Below, piece after piece: positions 17,967 through 26,182 of a stretch of 64,000 bases of DNA. Source of the DNA: Pseudomonas eucalypticola (GTDB lineage: Bacteria; Pseudomonadota; Gammaproteobacteria; Pseudomonadales; Pseudomonadaceae); NCBI RefSeq assembly GCF_013374995.1, contig NZ_CP056030.1, positions 3,008,501-3,072,500 on the forward strand, in the 5' to 3' direction. Under the pieces are notes generated by a model. It was not told the DNA's origin. It ran no database searches and saw nothing but the letters and a program-made list of their open reading frames with translations. The translations under genes were made by a program, and so were the position numbers. Within the stretch, counting starts at the first letter, position 1. Every line of letters starts with the position of its first letter.

Positions 17967-18473
17967 TCAAAGGAACAGCGCCTGGTTGATCGCCAGGCCG
18001 TGTTTCTCGCAATGGCTGACGTAGTGGTTGATGAACCAGAACACGTCGGTGGTTTCGGTGTGGTTGCCGTGCTCGTCGAAGAATTCGATGGGGCCGTGAA
18101 TCCAGAACAGCGCCTGCATGCCTTGGGGGTCATCGGAGTACAGGGTATGGGCAGTGCCGGGCGTTTCGTAGACAAAACTGCCGGGGCGCGCAGTCCAGTC
18201 GTATTCGTAGTAGCCCCAGCTACCTTGCAGGGTCACGGCCGAGACCGCCGCGCGATGACGGTGGGTACCGATGCACCCGCCGCCCTTGACCCACAGGACG
18301 TTGCAGACGCTGCCGGTGCGCACGTCGAAGCTCAGGTGGCGGATGGCGGCGCTGTCACCGAAGGGCACCCAGGGCGATTGGTCTTCACTGGTACCGATGT
18401 GTGCGCCGTGCAGCGCGAAGCGGTCAATGATGGCCGCGTTGGGTTCAGGGGGCAGTTGGACGATAGGGGACAT
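17967..18473 (-). CDS. Cupin protein, 2,4'-dihydroxyacetophenone dioxygenase-like
   Basis: 168-residue single-domain cupin resembling 2,4'-dihydroxyacetophenone dioxygenase (EC 1.13.11.41), an iron enzyme that splits the bond between an aryl ketone carbon and its CH2OH, giving an aryl carboxylate and formate. Candidate metal ligands are H71 and H73 (GTHRHRAAV) and H109 (ETPGTAHTLY), with E90 in YYEYDW nearby. The internal ATG at 18473 has a GAGG site at proper distance, while the ATG at 18488 has none. First gene of the cupin-SDR-ADH operon. If the ring is 4-hydroxy-3-methoxy substituted, the product would be vanillate, the substrate of the neighbouring VanAB. Confidence 0.82.
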   Translation of the reverse strand: MSPIVQLPPEPNAAIIDRFALHGAHIGTSEDQSPWVPFGDSAAIRHLSFDVRTGSVCNVLWVKGGGCIGTHRHRAAVSAVTLQGSWGYYEYDWTARPGSFVYETPGTAHTLYSDDPQGMQALFWIHGPIEFFDEHGNHTETTDVFWFINHYVSHCEKHGLAINQALFL

Positions 18474-18490
18474 GGGCAAGCCTCGCATGA

Positions 18491-18498
18491 TTGTTGTT
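18491..18498 (-). promoter_or_regulatory. Candidate Hfq/Crc (CA) motif, cupin-operon leader
   Basis: The transcribed strand reads AACAACAA, an exact AANAANAA match, 17 nt before the cupin start codon and just upstream of its ribosome binding site. Confidence 0.55.
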
Positions 18499-18522
18499 AT
18501 GGGTCAGGCAATCGAAGACTTA

Positions 18523-18537
18523 GCACAGCGTGTGCCA
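18523..18537 (-). promoter_or_regulatory. Sigma-54 promoter of the cupin-SDR-ADH operon
   Basis: Transcribed strand TGGCACACGCTGTGC keeps TGGCAC and the exact GG-N10-GC spacing (-12 half GTGC instead of TTGC). The implied start site gives a leader of about 40 nt carrying the CA motif. Confidence 0.72.
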
Positions 18538-18611
18538 GAGCGTGCCAGGCCCTGATTCTTCTGCGGGGGCGGGCCGTCGAGGTGCGTGCTGGATAACGGA
18601 ATATGAGCAGA

Positions 18612-18622
18612 TTGATCATCAA
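18612..18622. promoter_or_regulatory. Upstream activator site of the cupin operon
   Basis: TTGATCATCAA, identical to the palindrome at 12690-12700 including the following AA, about 80 bp upstream of the -24 element. Confidence 0.65.
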
Positions 18623-18728
18623 AATGGGTGAAAGAGCCTCGGTGCCACGCGATCCCTGCATCTCGCCTTGGCGGCGCAGCGCTCAGGCAATATAGTCGTC
18701 CCCGTTTCTACCCCTAAGGACAGCCAAC

Positions 18729-19253
18729 ATGCACATCCAACGCCTTGCCGAGCTGGACGACGCGCTCTGCGCTCAACTGGCCGATATCCTCATCGACTGC
18801 GTGGAAGGAGGAGCGTCGGTGAGCTTCATGCTGCCCCTGTCACGCGACCGCGCCCTGGGCTTCTGGCAGGGCCTGCGGGCCAGTATCGCCGCGGGCGAGC
18901 GGGCGCTATTGGTGGCGCGAGATGAGCACGGGCAACTGTTGGGCACCGTGCAACTGATCCTGGCCCAGCCCGAGAACCAGCCGCACCGTGCTGATATCGC
19001 CAAGTTGCTGGTGCACCGGCGCGGCCGCCGGATGGGCGTGGGGCGAGCCCTGATGGAGGCAGCGGAACGGGAAGCGGTCGAGGCGGGCAAGGGCCTGCTG
19101 GTGCTGGACACCGCGGGCGGCGATGCCGAGCGCCTTTACCAGCGCCTCGGCTGGCAGGCGGTGGGGCAGATCCCCGCGTACGCGTTGTGGCCGGCCGGTG
19201 GGCTGTGTGCGACCACAGTGTTCTACAAGTGCGTGGGTGGGTTTTCGGCGTGA
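18729..19253 (+). CDS. GNAT family N-acetyltransferase
   Basis: 174 residues with the GNAT fold. Strand 4 and the acetyl-CoA pyrophosphate loop appear as ADIAKLLVHRRGRRMGVGRALMEAAE (R-x-x-G-x-G type), followed by LLVLDTAGGDAERLYQRLGWQAVG, the usual motif B. Acceptor substrate cannot be told. It stands alone, downstream of and divergent to the cupin operon, and converges on the WbqC gene. Confidence 0.88.
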   Translation: MHIQRLAELDDALCAQLADILIDCVEGGASVSFMLPLSRDRALGFWQGLRASIAAGERALLVARDEHGQLLGTVQLILAQPENQPHRADIAKLLVHRRGRRMGVGRALMEAAEREAVEAGKGLLVLDTAGGDAERLYQRLGWQAVGQIPAYALWPAGGLCATTVFYKCVGGFSA

Positions 19254-19291
19254 GCCCAGCTCGACCACGCCGATGGGTTAGGGCGCTGGCT

Positions 19292-20059
19292 TCACATGAA
19301 CGCGCCATCACCCATTCTGGCCGCCAGGGGCTTGTCTTGCAGTGGGCCGGCGCCGTGCAGCGAGTAGCGGGGCAATAGCGCCTGAATGTCGTCGACGGTG
19401 TTGAACATCAGCACGTCGATGATGGAAAGGTTGGCCACGAAGGGCGCCTGGAACTGGGGGTAGTCGAGCGCGTGCATGCGGAAGAATTTCAGCGCCACGC
19501 CCCGGCTGGCGAAGTATTCATGATCATAAAGCGCCAACCCCCCGATCGGGTTGACGTAGGTGCTGGCCGCGAAGCGGCGCGCGATCTGGATGACCCTGTC
19601 CTGCTTGTCGAGTGGCACGCCCAGTTTCAGCGCCGAGGCGCGGAAGATCGGCGTGTCGATGCGCAGGTAGGTGCACAGCTGCCTGATCGAATGCTCGATG
19701 TATAACGCCAGGTTGCGTTCCGGATGGCGGATCAACGCTTCGACCACGGGCATGGCCAGGTCAAAACACGGCGCCTTGGCGTAGCTGACCCGGATCAGGT
19801 TGACCAGGCGATCCGCCTCGTCGCTGAAGGTGGTACTCAATGTACGTTGATTGATGGCCAGCTCGAAACTGTCGCGCTTCACCGGAAAGCTGATCAAGCG
19901 CGCCTGCTGGTTGAACAAGACGGTGTTACGGTTCACCCAGCCCGACTTGATGAATTGCAAGTCGTCGCCCAATACGAAGACGTCGACTGCATTGATTAAT
20001 TGAAAGTAGCCCAGGTAGGGAAACAAATAAGGTTGCATCATGGCAACGGACGAGTGCAC
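19292..20059 (-). CDS. WbqC-like family protein
   Basis: 255 residues with the family opening MMQPYLFPYLGYFQLINAVDVFVLGDDLQFIKSGWVNRN (seen here from residue 7 on) and GLALYDHEYFASRGVALKFF further on. WbqC-like proteins are found in O-antigen and other surface-polysaccharide loci, but their activity is not established. The start is a GTG with a strong AAGGAGG site 7 nt upstream; the ATG six codons later is the alternative. No glycan genes are nearby, so context gives no role. Confidence 0.85.
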   Translation of the reverse strand: MHSSVAMMQPYLFPYLGYFQLINAVDVFVLGDDLQFIKSGWVNRNTVLFNQQARLISFPVKRDSFELAINQRTLSTTFSDEADRLVNLIRVSYAKAPCFDLAMPVVEALIRHPERNLALYIEHSIRQLCTYLRIDTPIFRASALKLGVPLDKQDRVIQIARRFAASTYVNPIGGLALYDHEYFASRGVALKFFRMHALDYPQFQAPFVANLSIIDVLMFNTVDDIQALLPRYSLHGAGPLQDKPLAARMGDGAFM

Positions 20060-20273
20060 GTTCGATCCTCCTTATCCGGTGACAGACCAGTCGGGCCCGT
20101 ATTTCAATGTCCAGTCGGTGGCAGTGTCAAACGCGTGGGTAGATTGAAGCTGACTTGCATTGTAGGAGGCAACCGGGACAGTTGATTATTCGTTATTCGA
20201 CTGCAGGGGGACGCGTGGTGGGTGATTGGCGCTTTCGCGCTAGCCCCATAGCCAACGTGCATGATCGAACAGG

Positions 20274-20927
20274 TCAATGGGTCGGCTTCGACACACCTAT
20301 CCCGCGCAACAGCAGGTCGGTCAGAAACCGTGAGTACTGCTCTGCCAGGGCGTCATCGGTGCTGTCCGTGAACAGCACGTTGAACAGAGGTTGGGCCGTG
20401 GCGAAAAAGGTGCAGGCACCGACCAGGGCCACGTGCAGCAAGCGGGGATCGATGGCGGGCAAGCCCTCGGCGGCCGGCCTGGCCTGTAGCAGTGCCTCAC
20501 TCAGGGCCACGCCGCGCTGGGCGATGGTGTCCAACGCCTCGCCGGTCTGCGGGTCCTGGCCCTGGTAGATCTCGCGCAGCACCAATTGCACGAAATGCGG
20601 GTTCTGCCGGCCGATGTCGATGATCAGGCGAATGCGCCGGTAGAGCATCTTCTCGATGTCCTGACCGTCCTCCGCTGCCTGGCTGCCCAGTTGGGTCACG
20701 TCCAGCAACTGCAGAGTGGCGGCGCGCAGCAAGCCGTCCTTGCCGCCGAAATAATAGCGGACCAGCGCAGGGTCGACGTTCACGTGCCGGGCGATGTCCA
20801 GCAGGGTCAGGTCGGTGGGTGAGCAGTCGCGCAGCAACCCCAGGGTCGCCTCGATCAGGCCCTCGCGGCCAATGGCGACCTTGTGCGCGGGGCGACCGCG
20901 TTTTTTCTTTTCGGTTGGAGTGTCCAT
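20274..20927 (-). CDS. TetR family transcriptional regulator
   Basis: 217 residues. After a basic tail (EKKKRGRPAHK) comes the TetR helix-turn-helix, LTLLDIARHVNVDPALVRYYFGGKDGLL (about 40-67). The rest is a helical ligand-binding domain. Divergent from the flavin monooxygenase gene, with a perfect 24-bp palindrome in the 215-bp gap that is its most likely operator. It therefore probably represses the monooxygenase-Rieske-transport unit and responds to its substrate. Confidence 0.9.
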   Translation of the reverse strand: MDTPTEKKKRGRPAHKVAIGREGLIEATLGLLRDCSPTDLTLLDIARHVNVDPALVRYYFGGKDGLLRAATLQLLDVTQLGSQAAEDGQDIEKMLYRRIRLIIDIGRQNPHFVQLVLREIYQGQDPQTGEALDTIAQRGVALSEALLQARPAAEGLPAIDPRLLHVALVGACTFFATAQPLFNVLFTDSTDDALAEQYSRFLTDLLLRGIGVSKPTH

Positions 20928-21066
20928 GGCCGGGGATCATAACCCGGGGAAACACCCTTTTGGGTAGGCCGGTGACAATTTGCTGCACCGTGGTGCAGCC
21001 GGGTGCGTGGCGAGGCCTGTTTCGTTAGAGGAACGCGCTAACCCTCTGAATATCCGCGGTTTTTAT

Positions 21067-21090
21067 TTAATTCCTTTTAAAAGGAATTAA
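21067..21090. promoter_or_regulatory. Perfect 24-bp palindrome, candidate TetR operator
   Basis: The half-site TTAATTCCTTTT is followed directly by its exact complement AAAAGGAATTAA. The element is AT-rich in a G+C-rich genome and lies between divergent tetR and monooxygenase genes, 53 bp before the latter's start codon. Confidence 0.65.
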
Positions 21091-21142
21091 TGGCATTCAT
21101 TCTGCATTGCTGCACTCCATCAACCACAGGAGAGCAGTCACC

Positions 21143-22261
21143 ATGAATATCGCCATCATCGGCGCCGGTATCGGCGGGTTATGCGCGGCCATCGCCTTGC
21201 AGCGTGGCGGGCATCGGGTCACGGTGTACGAACAGGCCCAGGGCTTCATGCGCGTAGGCGCCGACATCAATCTGACACCCAACGCGGTGCGCGCCCTGGA
21301 CGGCCTTGGCGTTGGCGCAGCCGTACGCGCGCCGGCGGCGCGGCCGACCCACCGCATCAGCCGGATGTGGGACAGTGGCGAGGAGACCTCGCGGCTGGCC
21401 ATGGGCGATACCGCCGAGCAGCAATACGGTGCCCCGCAACTGACCATTCACCGTGCCGACCTGTTGGCCGCCCTGGCCGCCGCATTTCCCGTCGAACAGG
21501 TGCGGTTCGCCAAACGTTGCGAGTCCATTACCCAGGACGACACCGGTGCCACCGTGACCTTCGTCGACGGCAGCCGTGCCCAGGCGGACCTGGTGATCGG
21601 GGCCGACGGCATTCACTCCGCGGTGCGCACTGCGATGTTTGGCGCCGAGCAGCCACGCTTCACCGGTGTGGTCGCTTACCGCGCCGTGGTGCCGGCCGCC
21701 CAGGTGGCCCATGTGCCCGACTTGCAGGCCTTCACCAAATGGTGGGGCCCGCACCCGCACAGCCAGATCGTGACCTTCCCGCTGAACCGCGGCCGCGACA
21801 TTTTCATCTTTGCTACCACCGCCCAGGACAGTTGGCACCTGGAAAGCTGGACCACCCGCGCCTGCGTCAGCGAGCTGCAAAGCGCCTACGCCGCCTTTCA
21901 CCCTGACGCCGTAGCGTTGCTGGATGCCTGTGACGAAGTCCTCAAGACCGCGCTGTACGAGCGCGACCCGCTGCCCAGCTGGACCCAGGGCCGCTTGACG
22001 CTGTTGGGCGACGCGTGTCACCCGATGATGCCCTTCATGGCCCAGGGGGCCGGCCAGGCCATCGAGGACGCCGTGGTGCTGAGCCGTGCCCTGAGCCTGC
22101 CAGGGTTGGAGGTGGGCGCCGCCTTGCAGGCGTACGAGGCCGCGCGCCTGGGCCGCACCAGCCAGATCCAGGTCGGCTCGCGCGGCAACCAATGGCTCAA
22201 GGGTGCCGGCAGTGCCGATTGGGTCTACGGCTATGACGCCTGGAACGTCGCGCTGGGCTGA
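21143..22261 (+). CDS. FAD-dependent monooxygenase, NicC/salicylate-hydroxylase type
   Basis: 372-residue group A flavoprotein hydroxylase. FAD motifs: GAGIGGLCAAIALQRGG at the N-terminus, the DG region LVIGADGIHSAVR, and LLGDACHPMMPFMAQGAGQAIEDA. It resembles 6-hydroxynicotinate 3-monooxygenase (NicC), including the late VYGYDAW. Such enzymes hydroxylate an aromatic ring next to or in place of a carboxyl group using NAD(P)H and O2. The ATG has an AGGAGA site 9 nt upstream. First gene of a unit with a Rieske oxygenase, a binding protein and an OprD porin, divergent from tetR. The actual aromatic substrate is unknown. Confidence 0.9.
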   Translation: MNIAIIGAGIGGLCAAIALQRGGHRVTVYEQAQGFMRVGADINLTPNAVRALDGLGVGAAVRAPAARPTHRISRMWDSGEETSRLAMGDTAEQQYGAPQLTIHRADLLAALAAAFPVEQVRFAKRCESITQDDTGATVTFVDGSRAQADLVIGADGIHSAVRTAMFGAEQPRFTGVVAYRAVVPAAQVAHVPDLQAFTKWWGPHPHSQIVTFPLNRGRDIFIFATTAQDSWHLESWTTRACVSELQSAYAAFHPDAVALLDACDEVLKTALYERDPLPSWTQGRLTLLGDACHPMMPFMAQGAGQAIEDAVVLSRALSLPGLEVGAALQAYEAARLGRTSQIQVGSRGNQWLKGAGSADWVYGYDAWNVALG

Positions 22262-22304
22262 ACCCGAACCGTTGCTTCACCGCCTGCTACCAAGAGGAAC
22301 CGAC

Positions 22305-23609
22305 ATGCTCAGCGAAGAAAAGAACCGGACCCTGACCCAGGTCGGCCCGGGCACCCCCATGGGGGATTACCTGCGCCGTTACTGGCAACCCATCGCCGGC
22401 GAAAGCGAGTTCGATGACAAGCCCATCAAGACCCTGACCCTGATGGGCGAAGACCTGGTGCTGTACAAGGACCTGAGCGGCACGTACGGCCTGATGGACC
22501 GTCGCTGCCCGCACCGCAACGCCGACATGTCCTACGGCTACGTGGAACAGTCAGGTCTGCGTTGCAGCTACCACGGCTGGCAATTCGACCAGCAGGGCGG
22601 GTGCCTGCACCAACCCTACGAGGACACCTGCGATCCCACCGGGCGCATGCGCAGCAAGACCCGCATCAAGGCGTACCCGGTGGTGGCCAAGGCGGGCCTG
22701 CTGTGGGCCTACCTGGGCCCGCTGCCGGCACCGCAATTACCCGACTGGGAGCTGTTCAACTACAAGAACGGCTTTGCCCAGATCGTCTGTGCAGAGATTC
22801 CGTGCAACTGGTTCCAGTGCCAGGAAAACTCTATCGACCCGGTGCATTTCGAGTGGACCCACAACAACTGGACGCTGCGCCAGCAAAGCGATGACGTGGA
22901 TTATGTGCCCACCCATCTGCAGCTGGCGTTCGATGAATTCGACTACGGCTTCGTCTACCGGCGCCTGCGCGAAGGCGAGGCCAGCGACGATGTCATGTGG
23001 AATGTCGGCCGTGTGACCCTGTGGCCCAATGGCTTCTACCTGGGCCACCATTTCGAATGGCGGGTACCCATCGACGACCACCGTACCCTGAGCATTCTGT
23101 GGGTGTTCAGCCGCGTGCCCACCGAGCAGGAACCCTATGTGCAGGACAAGATCCCGACCTGGTACGGGCCCATCAAGGACCCGGTGACTGGCCGCTGGAT
23201 CACCAGCCACGTGGCCAACCAGGATTTCGTGGTGTGGGTGGGGCAGGGCGCAATCACCGACCGTACCCGTGAGCACCTCGGCCAGAGTGACCGCGGCATC
23301 GTGATGATGCGCCGGCGCTTTTTCGAAGAACTGGATGCCCTGCGCGAAGACCCCGGCCACGTGCCCAAGGGCTTGATCCTGGACCCGGAAAAGAACCATG
23401 ACGTGTTCCTGCCCTCGGCGTGTCGCGACGAACTGATACAGGGGCTGGACCGCGAACAACTGGCCGCGCACCCGTTGCTGGGGCCGTACCTGAAGGACTT
23501 CTTCGGGCAGGCGGGGCAGCCGCCTCACGTGCGTGCCGCCTATGAGCAGGCGGTCGGCCAGAAAATGAATGGCGCGCAGTTCTTCGCCGTGCATGGCAGC
23601 CGACGCTAG
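22305..23609 (+). CDS. Aromatic ring-hydroxylating oxygenase, Rieske alpha subunit
   Basis: 434 residues of the phthalate 4,5-dioxygenase-like class. Rieske ligands are C-x-H in RRCPHRNADMS and C-x2-H in RCSYHGWQFD. The catalytic iron motif is NSIDPVHFEWTH. An AAGAGGAA site lies in front of the ATG, 43 bp after the monooxygenase. It needs a ferredoxin reductase; none is adjacent, so it must borrow one (VanB at 9.1 kb is one candidate, only as a guess). With the flavin monooxygenase it suggests successive oxygenation or O-/N-dealkylation of one aromatic compound. Confidence 0.92.
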   Translation: MLSEEKNRTLTQVGPGTPMGDYLRRYWQPIAGESEFDDKPIKTLTLMGEDLVLYKDLSGTYGLMDRRCPHRNADMSYGYVEQSGLRCSYHGWQFDQQGGCLHQPYEDTCDPTGRMRSKTRIKAYPVVAKAGLLWAYLGPLPAPQLPDWELFNYKNGFAQIVCAEIPCNWFQCQENSIDPVHFEWTHNNWTLRQQSDDVDYVPTHLQLAFDEFDYGFVYRRLREGEASDDVMWNVGRVTLWPNGFYLGHHFEWRVPIDDHRTLSILWVFSRVPTEQEPYVQDKIPTWYGPIKDPVTGRWITSHVANQDFVVWVGQGAITDRTREHLGQSDRGIVMMRRRFFEELDALREDPGHVPKGLILDPEKNHDVFLPSACRDELIQGLDREQLAAHPLLGPYLKDFFGQAGQPPHVRAAYEQAVGQKMNGAQFFAVHGSRR

Positions 23610-23646
23610 GCGTCGGCACGCCATTGTTCCATTCCCGGGCTTGCCC

Positions 23647-23672
23647 TGTGGGACCGGGCGAAGCTCGGGAAG
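23647..23672 (+). repeat. Single REP element (forward)
   Basis: Contains GTGGGACCGGGCGAAGCTCG followed by GGAAG, the forward arm of the genome's REP unit, in the gap between the Rieske oxygenase and the binding-protein gene. Confidence 0.75.
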
Positions 23673-23712
23673 TAGCCCTCACACAACTATCAGAACCACA
23701 AAGGTAGCAACC

Positions 23713-24705
23713 ATGAAAAGCCTGATCCGATGGTGCGTGTCTGCTGTGTTTGTTTTCCCGTTGCTGCAGGCCGCCCAGGCCGATACGCAGGACGTCACTT
23801 TCCTGATGCCGGCACCGCCCAATCTGCCCGGCTTCGCGCCGTGGATCATTGCCCAGCAGAAGGGCTACTACACCCAGCTGGGCTTGCGGGTAAACCTGGT
23901 GGCCGCCAAGGGCGGCGTCGATGTGGCCAAGCAGGTGGGGGCGGGCAACGCGCTGTTCGGCGCGGCCAGCGGTGACGTGCCGGTCATCGTGCGGGCCAAC
24001 GGCGTGCCCGTGCGCAACGTCGCGGTACTGGGCACCCATGGCTACACGCTGCTGGCGACCGATGCGGCCCAGCACATCGACGCCATCGAGCAACTGCGAG
24101 GCAAGACGGTGACGGTCATGTCCTATTCGGACTCGTTGTACTACGCCTTGCTGGCGTCCCTGCGCAAGGCGGGCCTGAGCAAGAACGACGTCACTATCCA
24201 GGCCGCGGGGCCAGCGGGGGTGTGGCAGCTGCTGGCCGATGGCAAGGCCGACGCCATGGCAGGGTCGCCGGATTGGGTCGTCAACGCCCAGGAGGCCGGC
24301 CGGCCATTGCGGCTCATGCCCCAGGCACAGATGTTCGACAGCATGGCCCAGTCGATCCTGGCCTCCGATGACGCCATCGCCCAGCACCCCGACCTGGTGC
24401 AGAAAATGGTCGACGGTACGCTGATGGGGCTGCGCGATATTCTTCAGGACCCTGCGCAAGCGGCCAGGACCTTTGCCGCGGCGGTACCCGCGTATCAGGG
24501 CAAGGAGCAGAAAGTGGAGCAGGTCCTGGGCCTGTACCGCCAATACGTCTACGGCCACCAGGAGCGGCTGGGCGAGATTCAGCCGCAGCGGGTGGCCGAG
24601 TCGGTGCGGTTCTTCAGTGAGGAGGGCATCGTCAAGTCGACCTTGCCCACGGATGAGTATTTCACCAACCGCTTCATCGGGGCACTACCGGCTTCACAGC
24701 CCTGA
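23713..24705 (+). CDS. ABC transporter substrate-binding protein, NMT1/THI5-like (SsuA/TauA type)
   Basis: 330 residues. Signal peptide cut after residue 23 (AQA|DTQ). The mature protein has the two-lobed fold of SsuA/TauA/THI5-like binding proteins: PNLPGFAPWIIAQQKGYYTQLGLRVNLVAAKGGVDVAKQVGAG, then a second lobe with LRGKTVTVMSYSDSLYYALLASLRKAGL. Relatives bind aromatic acids, sulfonates or pyrimidines. No permease or ATPase genes accompany it, so it either works with a transporter elsewhere or has another binding role. Sits between the Rieske oxygenase and an OprD porin, so a shared aromatic ligand is likely. Confidence 0.85.
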   Translation: MKSLIRWCVSAVFVFPLLQAAQADTQDVTFLMPAPPNLPGFAPWIIAQQKGYYTQLGLRVNLVAAKGGVDVAKQVGAGNALFGAASGDVPVIVRANGVPVRNVAVLGTHGYTLLATDAAQHIDAIEQLRGKTVTVMSYSDSLYYALLASLRKAGLSKNDVTIQAAGPAGVWQLLADGKADAMAGSPDWVVNAQEAGRPLRLMPQAQMFDSMAQSILASDDAIAQHPDLVQKMVDGTLMGLRDILQDPAQAARTFAAAVPAYQGKEQKVEQVLGLYRQYVYGHQERLGEIQPQRVAESVRFFSEEGIVKSTLPTDEYFTNRFIGALPASQP

Positions 24706-24802
24706 CCGATAGCGTTTCGCGACACCAATCAGATCAATCCAATCATTGGGCATGCGGCGGCCGCCTCGAGGGCGCCCTGCACGCCAGGCAGGAGTGTGGG
24801 CG

Positions 24803-26143
24803 ATGGCTTTGTTGAAGTGGAGTGCGGTGGTAGTGAGCATGGGGCTGATCCATGCCCCGGCAGTGATGGCAGCGGCCTTCGTCAGCGATCAGGGCGGTGC
24901 CAAGGGCTTCATCGAGGACGCCTCGCTGAACCTGTTGCTGCGCACGCTCTACTGGAACCGGGACAACCAGAACGGTGCGCCGGATGCGCGGGACTGGACC
25001 CTGGGTATCCAAGGGGTGTTCACCTCGGGGTTCACCCAAGGCACCGTGGGGGTGGGCGTGGATGCGTTTGGTTACCAGGGCCTGAAATTGTGGGCGCCGG
25101 ATCAGTATTCGGTGCCCGGCTACGTGTCGGGCAACCTGACCGAGGGGGCTGATGGCCACGCGGACGATGATTATGGCAAGGCGGGCGCGGCATTGAAGGT
25201 GCGGGTGTCGCGAACCCTGCTGAAAATCGGGGACATGCAGCCGTCCACCAGCCCGGTATTCGCGGTAGGTGGCAGCCGGCTGACGCCGGTGACCGTCAGC
25301 GGCGTGCAGGTGATGAGCAGTGAAGTCAGCGACCTGGACCTGGAAGCCGGGCATTTCTACTCGGGCACCAGCCAGGACCAGACCAACCGCAATGGCAGCC
25401 TATGGGCCGCCTACGCGAACCGGCCATCGCGCGCCATGGACTTCGCCGGTGGCCGCTATGCCCTGGCCGATACGCCCTGGAGTTTCGGCCTGTACAGCGG
25501 GCGCCTGGAGGACATCTGGGACCAGTACTACGCCAACCTCAATTACACCCAGGCGCTTTCCGATAGCGAGTCGCTGGTGGTGGATGCCAACTACTACCGC
25601 ACCCGCGACCAGGGCGCTGCCCGGGCCGGGACCATCGATAACAACACCTTTTCCCTGTCAGCGGGGTACACCTTCGCATCGGCTCATACGCTGACGGTGG
25701 CGTTCCAGAAAATCAACGGCAACACCCCGTTCGATTACGTGGGCACCGGTGACAACAACCGGCCAGGGGACTCGTGCTTCATCGCCAACTCGGTGCAGTA
25801 CTCGGACTTCAATGGCCCGGGCGAAAAATCCTGGAAACTGCAGTACGACCTGAATCTGGCCGCCTTCGGCGTGCCGGGCCTGACGTTCATGACCCGGTAC
25901 GTGTACGGGTATGACATCGACGGCACGCACCTGTCGCCCAGCAGCGCGTATTACGGCCTGTATGGCGCCGATGAACGCCACCATGAGACCAACGTCGAGG
26001 CCAAGTACGTCATCCAGTCCGGCCCGGCGCGCGATCTGTCCATCCGTCTGCGCCAGGCCTGGCACAGCGCCACGGCGGGCGACCCGGACGGGGACGCCAA
26101 TGAATTCAGGCTGACCGTCGATTATCCGATCGCGGTGTTCTGA
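24803..26143 (+). CDS. OprD family outer-membrane porin
   Basis: 446 residues. After a signal peptide (to about VMA|AAF) come the OprD hallmarks: GFIEDASLNLLLRTLYWNRD near the N-terminus, KVRVSRTLLKIGDMQPSTSPVF, and AYANRPSRAMDFAGGRYALADTPWSFGLYSG. The end is LTVDYPIAVF with a terminal Phe. OprD channels in Pseudomonas are specific for small organic acids including aromatic ones. An AGGAG site lies 8 nt before the chosen ATG. Last gene of the unit starting with the NicC-like monooxygenase. Confidence 0.92.
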   Translation: MALLKWSAVVVSMGLIHAPAVMAAAFVSDQGGAKGFIEDASLNLLLRTLYWNRDNQNGAPDARDWTLGIQGVFTSGFTQGTVGVGVDAFGYQGLKLWAPDQYSVPGYVSGNLTEGADGHADDDYGKAGAALKVRVSRTLLKIGDMQPSTSPVFAVGGSRLTPVTVSGVQVMSSEVSDLDLEAGHFYSGTSQDQTNRNGSLWAAYANRPSRAMDFAGGRYALADTPWSFGLYSGRLEDIWDQYYANLNYTQALSDSESLVVDANYYRTRDQGAARAGTIDNNTFSLSAGYTFASAHTLTVAFQKINGNTPFDYVGTGDNNRPGDSCFIANSVQYSDFNGPGEKSWKLQYDLNLAAFGVPGLTFMTRYVYGYDIDGTHLSPSSAYYGLYGADERHHETNVEAKYVIQSGPARDLSIRLRQAWHSATAGDPDGDANEFRLTVDYPIAVF

Positions 26144-26182
26144 TACCGGCGGGGGGCGTGTCAGGGATCGCATTGGCGCCCC

